Source: Kofleriaceae bacterium (GTDB lineage: Bacteria > Myxococcota_A > Polyangia > Haliangiales > Haliangiaceae). From it: a DNA stretch of 64,000 nucleotides. Both the position numbers and the translations under genes were made by a program. This document shows positions 8,337 to 16,013 of the stretch, piece by piece. The notes under the pieces are model-generated. The model did not search any database and was not told where the DNA came from. It saw only the letters and a program-made list of their open reading frames with translations. Position 1 is the first letter of the stretch; every line of letters begins with the position of its first letter. The stretch covers positions 1-64,000 of the forward strand of contig JANTGM010000012.1 of the NCBI GenBank assembly GCA_024762925.1. The letters run 5' to 3'.

Positions 8337-9486
8337 CCGTCTCTCGGCGCGATCGGCAGTCTCGCTCTCGCTCGTGGTCACGCTTTGGGCCTCTCCATCG
8401 TTTGCGGAAGAGCAAGTCGCAGAGCCAGCCGCCGAGGAAACGGAAACGAAGGGCGGCGACCTTGATGATTCCTATGCCGACGCTCCCACGAAGGCGGAGA
8501 AAAGCTCGTTTCGTTGGACAGGGCGTGTCTTTGTTGGCAACACAACAACTCGGCAGCGCTTGGGGGGACAGACGTTTTGGCGAAGCAAGCAGTCAGTTGG
8601 GAGTGCTCGCCTCGGTCTGCGTTACACACACAAGAGCGGTGCTCGCGCGGTAATCAAATTTGAATTTGAGGACGACGAAGCTGAACTCAAAGACGGCTAC
8701 ATTCGACTGCAGCCGCTGTCCTCAATGCGGATCATGGCGGGCCAATTCAAGCGACCGATCAGTGCGATCGGTCTCGCCTCGAGATGGGACCTCCCGGCAA
8801 TCGAACGAGGCTTGCTGGACTCGGTCAGGGTAGAAGGGCAGAAACTGCCGTTTGTCGGTGGTCGTGATCCAGGGCTCTTCTTGCAATACACACCAAAATT
8901 CCGGGCCAAGCCAAAACTTTCAGCGAGCGTTTTCCAAAATGACCTCGGCAAGGGCACGTCATCTCTCGATGCATCTGAGCACTTTGCCCAAGATGTTTAC
9001 CTAAGAGCTTCTCTAGAGCCAGTGGAGGACTTGGAATTGGCTTCGGTCTTTGCGCTCTTTGGCTATCTGGGGCAAACCGGCGACCCAGATTCATTTACCC
9101 ACGCACCCGTTGGCAGCTTAGAAGTCTCATATCAGCCAAAGTGGCTTCGTCTCTGGGCTGAGGCGTTCGCGGGAAAGAGCATGTTTGCAAAGGCCGATGG
9201 CAGTACCACGGGCAATTTTCTTGGCGCCCGTGCGCTCGTTGCCCCAAACTTGCGAACTGGCACTCCCAGACGTCTGCAACCATTTGTTGGCCTCTCGTAT
9301 TTTGACCCACGGCAAAATGAGTCTGATGACGCCAACACGGAGCTGCAAGGCGGACTGAACCTCGCGTTTGCAAAGATCTGGCGGCTGCAGTTGGAAGTCG
9401 CTCATGTCTTGGCCGAGGGAAGCGCATCGTCAGCGACCACCGGCACAGCATTCCGCGTTCAACTTGGTGCAAGATTCAAGGACTAA
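8263..9486 (+). CDS. Porin-like outer-membrane beta-barrel protein
   Basis: After a signal peptide (hydrophobic SAVSLSLVVTLWA, cleavage near ASPSFA-EE) and an acidic linker, the protein shows alternating amphipathic strands typical of phosphate-selective (OprO/OprP-like) porins: RVFVGNTTTRQ, ARLGLRYTHKSGARAVIKFE, SSMRIMAGQFKRPIS, and a final strand VQLGARFKD ending near a hydrophobic face. About 400 residues, a normal length. The frame is open from 8083 but the upstream part overlaps the kinase gene and MITE copy C. I chose GTG 8263, which lies inside the element; the true start is uncertain within 8230-8350. A lipoprotein gene follows after 2 bp. Confidence 0.75.
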   Translation: MLVRASSENKPASREKVDALELGTSRLSARSAVSLSLVVTLWASPSFAEEQVAEPAAEETETKGGDLDDSYADAPTKAEKSSFRWTGRVFVGNTTTRQRLGGQTFWRSKQSVGSARLGLRYTHKSGARAVIKFEFEDDEAELKDGYIRLQPLSSMRIMAGQFKRPISAIGLASRWDLPAIERGLLDSVRVEGQKLPFVGGRDPGLFLQYTPKFRAKPKLSASVFQNDLGKGTSSLDASEHFAQDVYLRASLEPVEDLELASVFALFGYLGQTGDPDSFTHAPVGSLEVSYQPKWLRLWAEAFAGKSMFAKADGSTTGNFLGARALVAPNLRTGTPRRLQPFVGLSYFDPRQNESDDANTELQGGLNLAFAKIWRLQLEVAHVLAEGSASSATTGTAFRVQLGARFKD

Positions 9487-9488
9487 TC

Positions 9489-10193
9489 ATGAACTACATC
9501 CCATCCATTCGCATTCTCCTGTTCTCCATCACCCTGTGCGGCGTTGCACTCACCGGCTGCGGTGGGGGGGACGATGATGGGAGCGGTGCCGATGCAGGCG
9601 CCGATGGTCCGTGCGGTTTCGAAGACCGGTATTTGCCCTATCAAGCAGGCTACCAATGGAGCTACCGAGTTACCGACCTTGGCAACCCTGCCGTCACCAC
9701 GAAGAGTCAGGAGCTGACGATGGAAGACGATTCTGAGCTGGGTGCAGTGATCATTCAGACGACAACGAAGGCGACGGGAACGACGACGAGCGCGCTAAAA
9801 CGCCAGGCCGATTCGGTGGTGCGCCTACGACAAGAAGACCGGGATGAGCTTGGCGCGTTGGAGCGCACCACAGTTTACGATCCTGGCCAGAATCGCTTGG
9901 ACGAAGCGCCTTCGAATCTTGTCTTGGGTGCCGAGTGGGATGATGTCTACACGGTAACCGTGACCGATGCATCTGGCGCCCCTGTGAGTAGTGGTGAGCG
10001 AACGGACCACTGGGAAGTGCTTGGCGTGGATGTTGAGTGCTCATCGCCACTGGGAGATTTTACCTGTCTTCATCTCCGTCGTCAGCGAATCGCTGGAGGG
10101 GTCTCCGATAAGCAGTTTTTCTACGCCAAGGGCATCGGAAAAGTGCGAGAGGTCAATGCCAACCAAGTTGAAGAACTGGTCAGCTGCGAATAG
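9489..10193 (+). CDS. Lipoprotein of unknown function
   Basis: A 234-residue protein with a signal peptide and lipobox LTGC followed by a Gly/Asp-rich linker (GGGDDDGSGADAG), a pattern common in myxobacterial surface lipoproteins. The mature part starts YLPYQAGYQWSYRVTD and looks like an all-beta domain; this opening resembles exported proteins with a single beta-sandwich, but I cannot name a family. It starts 2 bp after the porin stop, so the two are almost certainly cotranscribed and may act together at the outer membrane. Confidence 0.75.
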   Translation: MNYIPSIRILLFSITLCGVALTGCGGGDDDGSGADAGADGPCGFEDRYLPYQAGYQWSYRVTDLGNPAVTTKSQELTMEDDSELGAVIIQTTTKATGTTTSALKRQADSVVRLRQEDRDELGALERTTVYDPGQNRLDEAPSNLVLGAEWDDVYTVTVTDASGAPVSSGERTDHWEVLGVDVECSSPLGDFTCLHLRRQRIAGGVSDKQFFYAKGIGKVREVNANQVEELVSCE

Positions 10194-10202
10194 CGCTGCA
10201 CG

Positions 10203-10361
10203 CTAGTTTTCGTCGTCGGAGGTGCCAAATAGTATGGTCAGTCCTCGGGCGACGATCGCATCGACAATTTCTGAGGAATACCCACTGTCCTCCATTTGTT
10301 CCTGAATGTCGGCGACCACTTGGTACAGATTAGTGACTTGCACGCTGTTTGTTGCACTCAT
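10203..10361 (-). CDS. Small acidic protein (52 residues)
   Basis: The frame encodes MSATNSVQVTNLYQVV and ends GTSDDEN. It is helical in appearance (ADIQEQMEDSGYSSEI, VDAIVARGLTIL), acidic and without a signal peptide or Cys. It lies convergent with the lipoprotein gene and divergent from the glycosyltransferase, filling a 260-bp gap. Coding is supported only by an intact frame with a sensible start and stop and amphipathic composition. I do not recognise a family; the shape resembles small helical regulators or antitoxin-like peptides, but there is no partner gene to support that. Confidence 0.45.
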   Translation of the reverse strand: MSATNSVQVTNLYQVVADIQEQMEDSGYSSEIVDAIVARGLTILFGTSDDEN

Positions 10362-10461
10362 GATTCTTCTAACGCAGCCCTTCTCGATTGGGTTTGAAGA
10401 AAGAACTCAGCACACTCACACAGCATTCCCAAGCCGGTAACTTTGTTACGGTTGCCCCACG

Positions 10462-11151
10462 TTGAGCAAACCAAGCATCAGCTTCATTCTGCTTGCCTAC
10501 AATGAGCAGGAGTGCATTGTCGATGCGATTGCGGACTGTCGAGTCTTTGCGCGTGAGCATGCGAGGGATTACGAGATTCTGGTCGTGAATGATGGAAGCA
10601 CGGATAGAACAGCAGAGCTTGCGGGGGCGTCCAGTGAAGGCGACGTGCGTGTCATTCATCACGACACGAATCTGGGCATGGGGGCATCGATGCGAGATGG
10701 CTACGTTGCCGCACGCTGCGACTACCTCGCCCATTTGCCTGGCGACCGACAAGTGAGAGCAGAGGCTCTCGCCGAAATGTTGCCGCTGCGAGGAGAAGAC
10801 ACCGTCGTGCTGTCCCAGTTTCGCAACCCACCCTCGGGTCGGCGGCGAGCGATGATGTCCGTCGTCTTTCGACTCCTCACAAGGCACATCGGTGGCCTGC
10901 AGGTGGATTTTGCCGGCACCTATCTCTTTCATCGAAGCTGGCTCGATCGAATTTCGCTTGGCGAGGCCAGCTCCAACACATTCTTCTTCAGTTTTCAGTT
11001 GCTCGAACTCTGTAGGCGAGCTGGGGCCCACTTCTCGGTCGTGCAAATTCCAACCTACTTGCGCAAGCAGGGCACGAGCCGGGTCGCGACACCATCTCGC
11101 ATCGCGCGTATGTTCGTGGAGATTGGGAAATCTCGCATGAAGCCAAGCTAA
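10462..11151 (+). CDS. Family 2 glycosyltransferase
   Basis: About 229 residues from a TTG start. The GT-A fold family 2 signature is clear: ISFILLAYNEQECIVDAI at the N-terminus, EILVVNDGSTDRTAEL for nucleotide binding, and a DxD-like region LPGDRQVRAEAL about residue 95. The layout resembles dolichyl-phosphate-mannose-synthase-type or polyprenyl-phosphate glycosyltransferases without the C-terminal membrane domain. The acceptor is unknown. There are no other polysaccharide genes nearby, so it appears to be a stand-alone enzyme. Confidence 0.85.
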   Translation: MSKPSISFILLAYNEQECIVDAIADCRVFAREHARDYEILVVNDGSTDRTAELAGASSEGDVRVIHHDTNLGMGASMRDGYVAARCDYLAHLPGDRQVRAEALAEMLPLRGEDTVVLSQFRNPPSGRRRAMMSVVFRLLTRHIGGLQVDFAGTYLFHRSWLDRISLGEASSNTFFFSFQLLELCRRAGAHFSVVQIPTYLRKQGTSRVATPSRIARMFVEIGKSRMKPS

Positions 11152-11262
11152 GCTCTCACCCTATGCCAGATGGGTCTCCATCCAGAAATCTCCCGAGGAG
11201 TTCGCATAGAGTGCCACGCCCTAACTTGCGAACCAGACGCTCGAAGAAGCACGCGCAATTCG

Positions 11263-11574
11263 TTAGGTCTTGTCAGTGGGAAGCTCGTCGATTGGCGTAT
11301 TGGGATCGAGATAGATCGCTAGCTTCTCTTTAAGGTACTTCACGGCCTTCTTGCGCCAGAGCATGCCCGGGTCTTTGCCGTCGAAGTGAATTTTCGCATC
11401 GTCAATGGTCATCTTGCCCTGGATCATCACCATGAGGTACTTGCCGTCAAAACTTCCGGAGTTGCCATCCCATTCCACCTTGATACCGTGGCGATTGTGT
11501 AGGTAGGTGCAAAGCGCCCCAACACGGGCACGGGCGTCTTCAAGACCAACACTGTGGGGGTAGTCGAACTGCAT
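11263..11574 (-). CDS. PHA-granule-region-type small protein
   Basis: A 103-residue cytoplasmic protein. The sequence opens MQFDYPHSVGLEDARARV and has a central beta segment VEWDGNSGSFDGKYLMVMIQGKMTIDD, followed by a lysine-rich helix. This pattern resembles the family called polyhydroxyalkanoic acid system protein (PHA_gran_rgn), whose biochemical role is not established. No PHA synthase is seen in the window. It starts 9 bp downstream of the lipoprotein gene 11584-11946 and appears to be the last gene of the argC-argB operon. Confidence 0.65.
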   Translation of the reverse strand: MQFDYPHSVGLEDARARVGALCTYLHNRHGIKVEWDGNSGSFDGKYLMVMIQGKMTIDDAKIHFDGKDPGMLWRKKAVKYLKEKLAIYLDPNTPIDELPTDKT

Positions 11575-11583
11575 TGCTGCAGG

Positions 11584-11946
11584 CTACCGCGATTGCTCGT
11601 GTGTTGCAGCCCCCTCGGGCAGAGGTGTTTGCAGACTTGGGTCGCATTCTTTGGTTCCAGCGGCGGTGGTAGCGCGGGTGATGCACTGGCGAACTACGGG
11701 GCTCCACTCCTGCTTCTCGCATGCCTGAAGGAGCGCGTTCTGCAGCGTCGGCAGATTTGCCCGCGCTTGCTTGACCCGCTTGGCGTCCCCGTCTTTGGCA
11801 AGCTCTGCGCGGGCTAGAGCCACGACATGCGCGGAAACGGCGCCACAGTTGTTTGCATCCTTCTTGCCGCATGCACCCACGCTCAAGGCAAGAAGAACCG
11901 CGATTGTGCCAAGGACTGAGTGTCTTTGTAGGAGCTGAGGACTCAT
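11584..11946 (-). CDS. Small Cys-rich lipoprotein of unknown function
   Basis: A 120-residue protein with a signal peptide and lipobox SVGAC. The mature part is helical (VVALARAELAKDGDAKRVKQ) and holds four further cysteines (NNCG, LQACEKQ, RQCITRA, KECDPS), which could form two disulphides in the periplasm. No family recognised. It overlaps argB by 4 bp (ATGA-type), so it is translated in the arginine operon even though its location argues against an enzymatic role in arginine synthesis. Confidence 0.65.
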   Translation of the reverse strand: MSPQLLQRHSVLGTIAVLLALSVGACGKKDANNCGAVSAHVVALARAELAKDGDAKRVKQARANLPTLQNALLQACEKQEWSPVVRQCITRATTAAGTKECDPSLQTPLPEGAATHEQSR

Positions 11947-12761
11947 GGGAGAAGGGCAGTCCCAACACTGCCAGGAGATTGCATTTCGCGTCGCAGATCG
12001 CCCGCTTCGAGATCTCCAACGATGTGGATGGCCGCAACGCCGCCATCTTCGAGGACTCGGATCGATTCTTCGAGCTTGGGGATCATGCCACCAACCACAG
12101 TTCCGTCGGCAATTGCCGCTCTCGCTTCGGCGATGGTCATGGTCGGGATGCGCGTCGAGAGATCGCTCAAGTCACGCACGACTCCAGGAGCGCTCGTCAC
12201 AAGGACCAAACGATCTGCGCCCAAGTGCTTCGCGGTTTGGTTGGCGATGATGTCGGCATTGATGTTGTAGACCTGGCCACTCGCATCGGCGCCAATGCAC
12301 GCCAAGACAGGCACGTAGCCGCCATTGAGAAGCAGGGAAATGAGCTCTTGGTTAAGCCCCGTGACATCGCCGACAAAGCCAAAGTCGATGGGCTCAGTGC
12401 CACCACCGCTAACGACTCGCGGTGGACGCCGGGTAGCAGCAATTGCTTGAGAGCTTGCACCGTGCAGTCCGACAGGATTTGCACCAGCCGCAAGAAGAGC
12501 TGAACACAGGTCGACGTTGAGCCTTCCGGCCACAACCATCTTCATAACCTCAAGCGCGCTGGCATCGGTAATGCGCCGACCTGCGACGATGTTGGGAGTC
12601 TGCCCGAGCTCGGCTTGAAGCGCTGTCGCTTGCGGTCCTCCGCCATGCACCATTACCACGCGTTCGCCCGCCTCGCAGAGCTTGGCGATATCGCTGCATA
12701 ACGCTGCAAGCATCGGGCGGCGAAGGATGTCTCCGCCAACCTTAATCGTCGTAAGGCTCAC
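11943..12761 (-). CDS. argB: Acetylglutamate kinase
   Basis: A 272-residue amino-acid-kinase fold enzyme catalysing phosphorylation of N-acetylglutamate, the second step of arginine synthesis. Seen directly: TTIKVGGDIL (phosphate-binding N-terminal strand), MVHGGGPQATALQAELG (substrate loop), RITDASALEVMKMVVAGRLN, and a C-terminal nucleotide-binding region IPTMTIAEARAAIADGTVVGGMIPKLEE. Length fits the family (~260-300). It overlaps argC upstream and the small lipoprotein downstream by 4 bp each, so argC-argB are translationally coupled. Confidence 0.95.
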   Translation of the reverse strand: MSLTTIKVGGDILRRPMLAALCSDIAKLCEAGERVVMVHGGGPQATALQAELGQTPNIVAGRRITDASALEVMKMVVAGRLNVDLCSALLAAGANPVGLHGASSQAIAATRRPPRVVSGGGTEPIDFGFVGDVTGLNQELISLLLNGGYVPVLACIGADASGQVYNINADIIANQTAKHLGADRLVLVTSAPGVVRDLSDLSTRIPTMTIAEARAAIADGTVVGGMIPKLEESIRVLEDGGVAAIHIVGDLEAGDLRREMQSPGSVGTALLP

Positions 12762-13819
12762 GGCCAGCTGCCCGGGTCACGAAGCGATGCCATCTCATCG
12801 ACGCCAAGCATGATGTTCATGTTTTGGATGGCTTGCCCAGCGCCGCCCTTGATGAGGTTGTCGATGGCACCAAAGCAGGTCAGTGTCTTCTTACCATCTA
12901 CGGCCTCTCCAAGCGTGAACCCGACCTCCGCGAAGTTCGATCCTGCAACCGGCGCAACTTCGGGAAGCCGAGTGGTTGGACGCCTAACAAACGGCGAGTC
13001 CTTGAAGGTTTCGTCGTAGAGACCCGCGAGTTGCTCCTGCGTCACGCTCTCGTCGACTTCCACGAATGCAGTCACGAAGATTCCCCGAGAGAGTGGTGCA
13101 CTCACTGGAATGAAGCGAAGCTGCACGTCAGTTGCACCGGCGTCGCCGAGCGCCTGACAAATCTCGGGTGTGTGTTGATGGACAAGTGGTTTGTACGCGC
13201 GAAGTGTCACTGAGCGCACAGGGTGATGGGTGCCTGCACTTGGCGTTGCGCCCGAACCAGACGAGCCGGTGAGGGCTGTGACATGAATCGGGCCGCTAAG
13301 CAGTCCAGCCTTCGCAAGGGGAAGCAGCGTGAGTTCTGTGTTGGTCGCGAAGCAGCCTGGTGACGCCGTGCACTGTGCTTCTGCAATGGCTGAGCGATTC
13401 ATTTCGGGCAGACCGTAGACGAATGTGCCTTTGAGGAGCTCGGGGTGTGGGTGAGCGACGCCATAGAACTTTTCGTAGGCAGTGGCATCACGCAGGCGAA
13501 AGTCACCTGACATATCCACGATCTTGACGCCGAGCTCAAGCAGCTCGGGCACCTTGGCGGCAGTCACCTTATGGGGCAGAGCCAACAGCGCGATGTCACA
13601 TCCTTTGGCAGCTTCTTTCGGCGAGATATTCTCGAATTTGCGATCGGTGAGTCCTGTGAGGTTGGGATGGGCCGCCCACAATGGCTCTCCCACCAAGTCA
13701 ATGCTCGCGACTCGCGCGATCTCGACATTGGGATGCATAAGGAGGCGACGGAGCATCTCGCCCGCCCCATAACCGCTGCCGCCAATGACGGCCGCCCTAA
13801 ATTGCTTGTTGCTGCTCAT
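12758..13819 (-). CDS. argC: N-acetyl-gamma-glutamyl-phosphate reductase
   Basis: A 353-residue enzyme for the NADPH-dependent third step of arginine synthesis. The Rossmann start is [19 protein letters not shown] and the catalytic Cys lies in the diagnostic [39 protein letters not shown] carries the substrate-binding His. Length and motif order are typical. It heads the four-gene minus-strand operon (argC, argB, lipoprotein, small protein) and is divergent from an M20 peptidase gene only 56 bp away, so the two promoters must overlap or face each other. Confidence 0.95.
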   Translation of the reverse strand: MSSNKQFRAAVIGGSGYGAGEMLRRLLMHPNVEIARVASIDLVGEPLWAAHPNLTGLTDRKFENISPKEAAKGCDIALLALPHKVTAAKVPELLELGVKIVDMSGDFRLRDATAYEKFYGVAHPHPELLKGTFVYGLPEMNRSAIAEAQCTASPGCFATNTELTLLPLAKAGLLSGPIHVTALTGSSGSGATPSAGTHHPVRSVTLRAYKPLVHQHTPEICQALGDAGATDVQLRFIPVSAPLSRGIFVTAFVEVDESVTQEQLAGLYDETFKDSPFVRRPTTRLPEVAPVAGSNFAEVGFTLGEAVDGKKTLTCFGAIDNLIKGGAGQAIQNMNIMLGVDEMASLRDPGSWP

Positions 13820-13875
13820 CGAGAGGAGCCTACCGCGCCTGGCATAGCCTTGCGAGGGCTCTCTATACTTCCCAC

Positions 13876-15048
13876 ATGTCAGACTCTCTCACCGATGCCA
13901 CTGCGAAATGCACCCATCTTGCTCTCACGGTCTTGGACACCCTGCGGCCTTGGGTCGAATGCAATTCGTATTCGCGCGATGTGGCTGCCGTGAACGCGAT
14001 GGGAGACTTGCTGGCCGCCGACTTTGACATTCCTGGTCTCAGCCTCGCGCGCCATCAAGGCAACGGAGTTGGTGACCACCTCGTCTTCACAAGCGATGCC
14101 TGGCAGGGGGCGGACCCGGCAGATCGAATCGTGCTGATTGGCCATCACGATACAGTCTTCCCGCCTGGCAGCTTCGAGGTCTGGAATCTTGATGGTGACC
14201 GGCTGCAGGGGCCCGGTGTGCTCGACATGAAGGGTGGCCTCGTGACGATCTTGCTAGCGTTCAAGACGCTTGCCTCGCTCGACATCTTGCAGACCTTGCC
14301 GGTGGCATTTGTCTGTGTTGGCGATGAGGAAATTGGCTCCAAGGATTCATCGGCGCTGCTCTGTGAAGTAGCTGCTGGCGCTGGTGGTGCTCTGGTTTTT
14401 GAGGCTGGGCGCGCCGCCGACAAGATCATCACCATGCGCAAAGGAACAGGTGCTCTCCATGTGAGCGTCGAAGGTCTGGCAGCCCACGCTGGCAATCATC
14501 ACAAGGAGGGGCGCAACGCGATTCTCGCACTCTCGAAGTTCATCATCGAGGTGCAAGCGCTCACCGACTATGACAAAGGCGTGACGGTCAATGTTGGGCT
14601 CATCTCTGGAGGCGAAGCTCGGAACACCGTGCCACATCATGCTGAGTGCGACATCGACTTTCGATTGATTCACAAGGAAGATGGTGAAGAACTCGTAAGG
14701 GCAGTGCACGCTCTTGCAGAACGTTTTGGCAAAGAGACGTCTACGAGTTTTTCTGTGTCGGGCGGAGTCTCACGGCCGCCGCTAGAACGAAGTGAAGCAT
14801 CAGCGGGTCTTGCAGCAAGGTACGCTGATGCAGCCAAGCTCAGTGGCCTGGGCTTTGAGGAAGCAGGTCTTATTGGTGGCGGATCCGATGCGAACAACGT
14901 GAGTGCGATTGGTGTTCCTGCGATTGATGGAATGGGGCCTCGGGGCAGCGGCTTTCACACATACAACGAGCACATCGAAGTCTCCTCGCTTGCCTTGCGC
15001 GCCGAAGCACTGGTGCGCTTTCTCCTCTCGTGGGGCACACCGCTCTAG
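13876..15048 (+). CDS. M20-family metallopeptidase
   Basis: A 390-residue dinuclear-zinc enzyme. Zinc and catalytic residues are present: IGHHDTVF (His-x-Asp), [10 protein letters not shown] (bridging Asp), and GDEEIGS (catalytic Glu-Glu), with a dimerisation lid region between and a late His ([10 protein letters not shown]). The best match by shape is the carboxypeptidase G2/glutamate carboxypeptidase branch; ArgE-type N-acetylornithine deacetylase is a close relative, and the divergent argC makes a role in arginine synthesis possible but unproven. No signal peptide, so cytoplasmic. Confidence 0.85.
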   Translation: MSDSLTDATAKCTHLALTVLDTLRPWVECNSYSRDVAAVNAMGDLLAADFDIPGLSLARHQGNGVGDHLVFTSDAWQGADPADRIVLIGHHDTVFPPGSFEVWNLDGDRLQGPGVLDMKGGLVTILLAFKTLASLDILQTLPVAFVCVGDEEIGSKDSSALLCEVAAGAGGALVFEAGRAADKIITMRKGTGALHVSVEGLAAHAGNHHKEGRNAILALSKFIIEVQALTDYDKGVTVNVGLISGGEARNTVPHHAECDIDFRLIHKEDGEELVRAVHALAERFGKETSTSFSVSGGVSRPPLERSEASAGLAARYADAAKLSGLGFEEAGLIGGGSDANNVSAIGVPAIDGMGPRGSGFHTYNEHIEVSSLALRAEALVRFLLSWGTPL

Positions 15049-15295
15049 GACATCAAGACATCGATCGCGAACGCGGCAGGATGTGCCGCTGTGAGCATTG
15101 TGCGACACCCGTGCGACTGAGAATCTTTCTGTGACCGATGCAGGTGATCTTGGGGTGATCTTAGTTTGTGCTCTCGTCAGAAAGTGCTTGTCAGCACGTC
15201 CTCAGAGGCATAGTGTAGATAGTACGGACACGCTGTACTTACAGACGTCCAAACGATTCATCCTAGATGTTTCCGCAACAAGGGAAGGGGAGCCT

Positions 15296-15780
15296 TTGAC
15301 GGGAGAAGATCCACCTCAGTAGGAGAAGTAGGCTAACGGCCGCTGCGTTTGAGGAGTGCAGAATGCTCTGCATGAGATGCCAGCGAGACGGGTACGCCAA
15401 ACCATTCGCAGATGTCGCTTGAGCGCTTGTTTAGGCTCTTGTCGGCAAACGTGAGCCATCTGGCTCAGGGAGAGAGCATGCAACTTGGAAGTCCTAGCAT
15501 CGGAAAGAGGAAGACCGATATGACAGAGGAAGATCCACCAGAATAGTCATCGTCGGCCGTGTTTCTCGGCAGTTTTCGCGAGCTGCCAAGCGACCGACGA
15601 TAAACCAGTAGACGTCCCACGCGCAGTTCTGTACCGGCCTCGACCCCAATAGCGGGCAGGCAAATGCCAAACCATCACATGAACGAAAGCGCAGCCACCC
15701 TGTTGGTATTGGGGCTGAAGCATGGAGAGCGAAGTCTCCAACGAAATGAGCGGGTCTAATCACCCCGCTCATTTTGGTTT
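15296..15780 (+). ncRNA. Candidate structured non-coding RNA ending in an intrinsic terminator
   Basis: A gene-free stretch (15049-15830) packed with perfect hairpins: TGCAGA-ATGC-TCTGCA (15357-15372), TGAGCCA-TC-TGGCTCA (15452-15467), ATCGTCGG paired to CCGACGAT (15549-15556/15594-15601) enclosing GGCAG/CTGCC, CCCCAATA paired to TATTGGGG (15644-15651/15707-15714), TGGAGA-6 nt-TCTCCA (15723-15740), then an 11-bp terminator stem. Smaller hairpins also lie upstream (for example GTGCT-TGTC-AGCAC near 15185). Open frames here are short and unconvincing. No tmRNA, RNase P or SRP RNA core motif could be found. The 5' end is arbitrary and the strand is inferred from the T-run after the terminator. 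Confidence 0.45.
15744..15776 (+). terminator. Strong intrinsic terminator
   Basis: Perfect 11-bp stem AAATGAGCGGG / CCCGCTCATTT with a 9-nt loop (15755-15763), followed on the plus strand by TGGTTT; the stem itself ends in ATTTT. The reverse strand has a weaker T-run. It closes the structured region 15296-15743 and may be bidirectional. Confidence 0.75.
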
Positions 15781-15829
15781 CGGAACCCGATGAACAAGCG
15801 CGTCACACCACTATGGCTAAGATAAATAC

Positions 15830-16013
15830 CTAGTGCGCGATTCATGGAATATGGAACGCACTCACTCGTCTTCTCGCCCGCTGGAGAGACTAGCTCAGCC
15901 AGTCTTCTTCGTTGTTCCTCGGTCGCCTGCCCCAGCAAACTCCCTCTTCGCGCCTCGCCAGCAAACGAGCTGACTTCGCGATCACGAATCAATGTCCATG
16001 GGACGCCCCCTAG
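15830..16013. mobile_element. MITE-like element, full length (copy D)
   Basis: A complete copy bounded by CTAG at 15830 and 16010. Left end CTAGTGCGCGATTCATGGAAT; right end CAATGTCCATGGGACGCCCCCTAG. Internal blocks are GCACTCACTCGTCTTCTCGC, a central hairpin GACTAGC-TCA-GCCAGTC (15888-15904, one mismatch), TTGTTCCTCGGTCGC and TTCGCGCCTCGCCAGCAAAC. No reading frame of significance. The right CTAG contains the stop codon of the minus-strand hsp70 gene. Confidence 0.85.

Noticed and set aside
11853-12503. 216-residue plus-strand frame
   Set aside because: Antisense to argB, with biased composition typical of a shadow frame.
15494-15772. 92-residue minus-strand frame in the structured gap
   Set aside because: Cys/Arg/Ser-rich composition without any domain-like pattern, and it overlaps the strong hairpins and terminator.
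15100-15780. tmRNA, RNase P RNA or SRP RNA in the structured gap
   Set aside because: The conserved cores of these RNAs could not be found on either strand; kept only as an unassigned ncRNA candidate.
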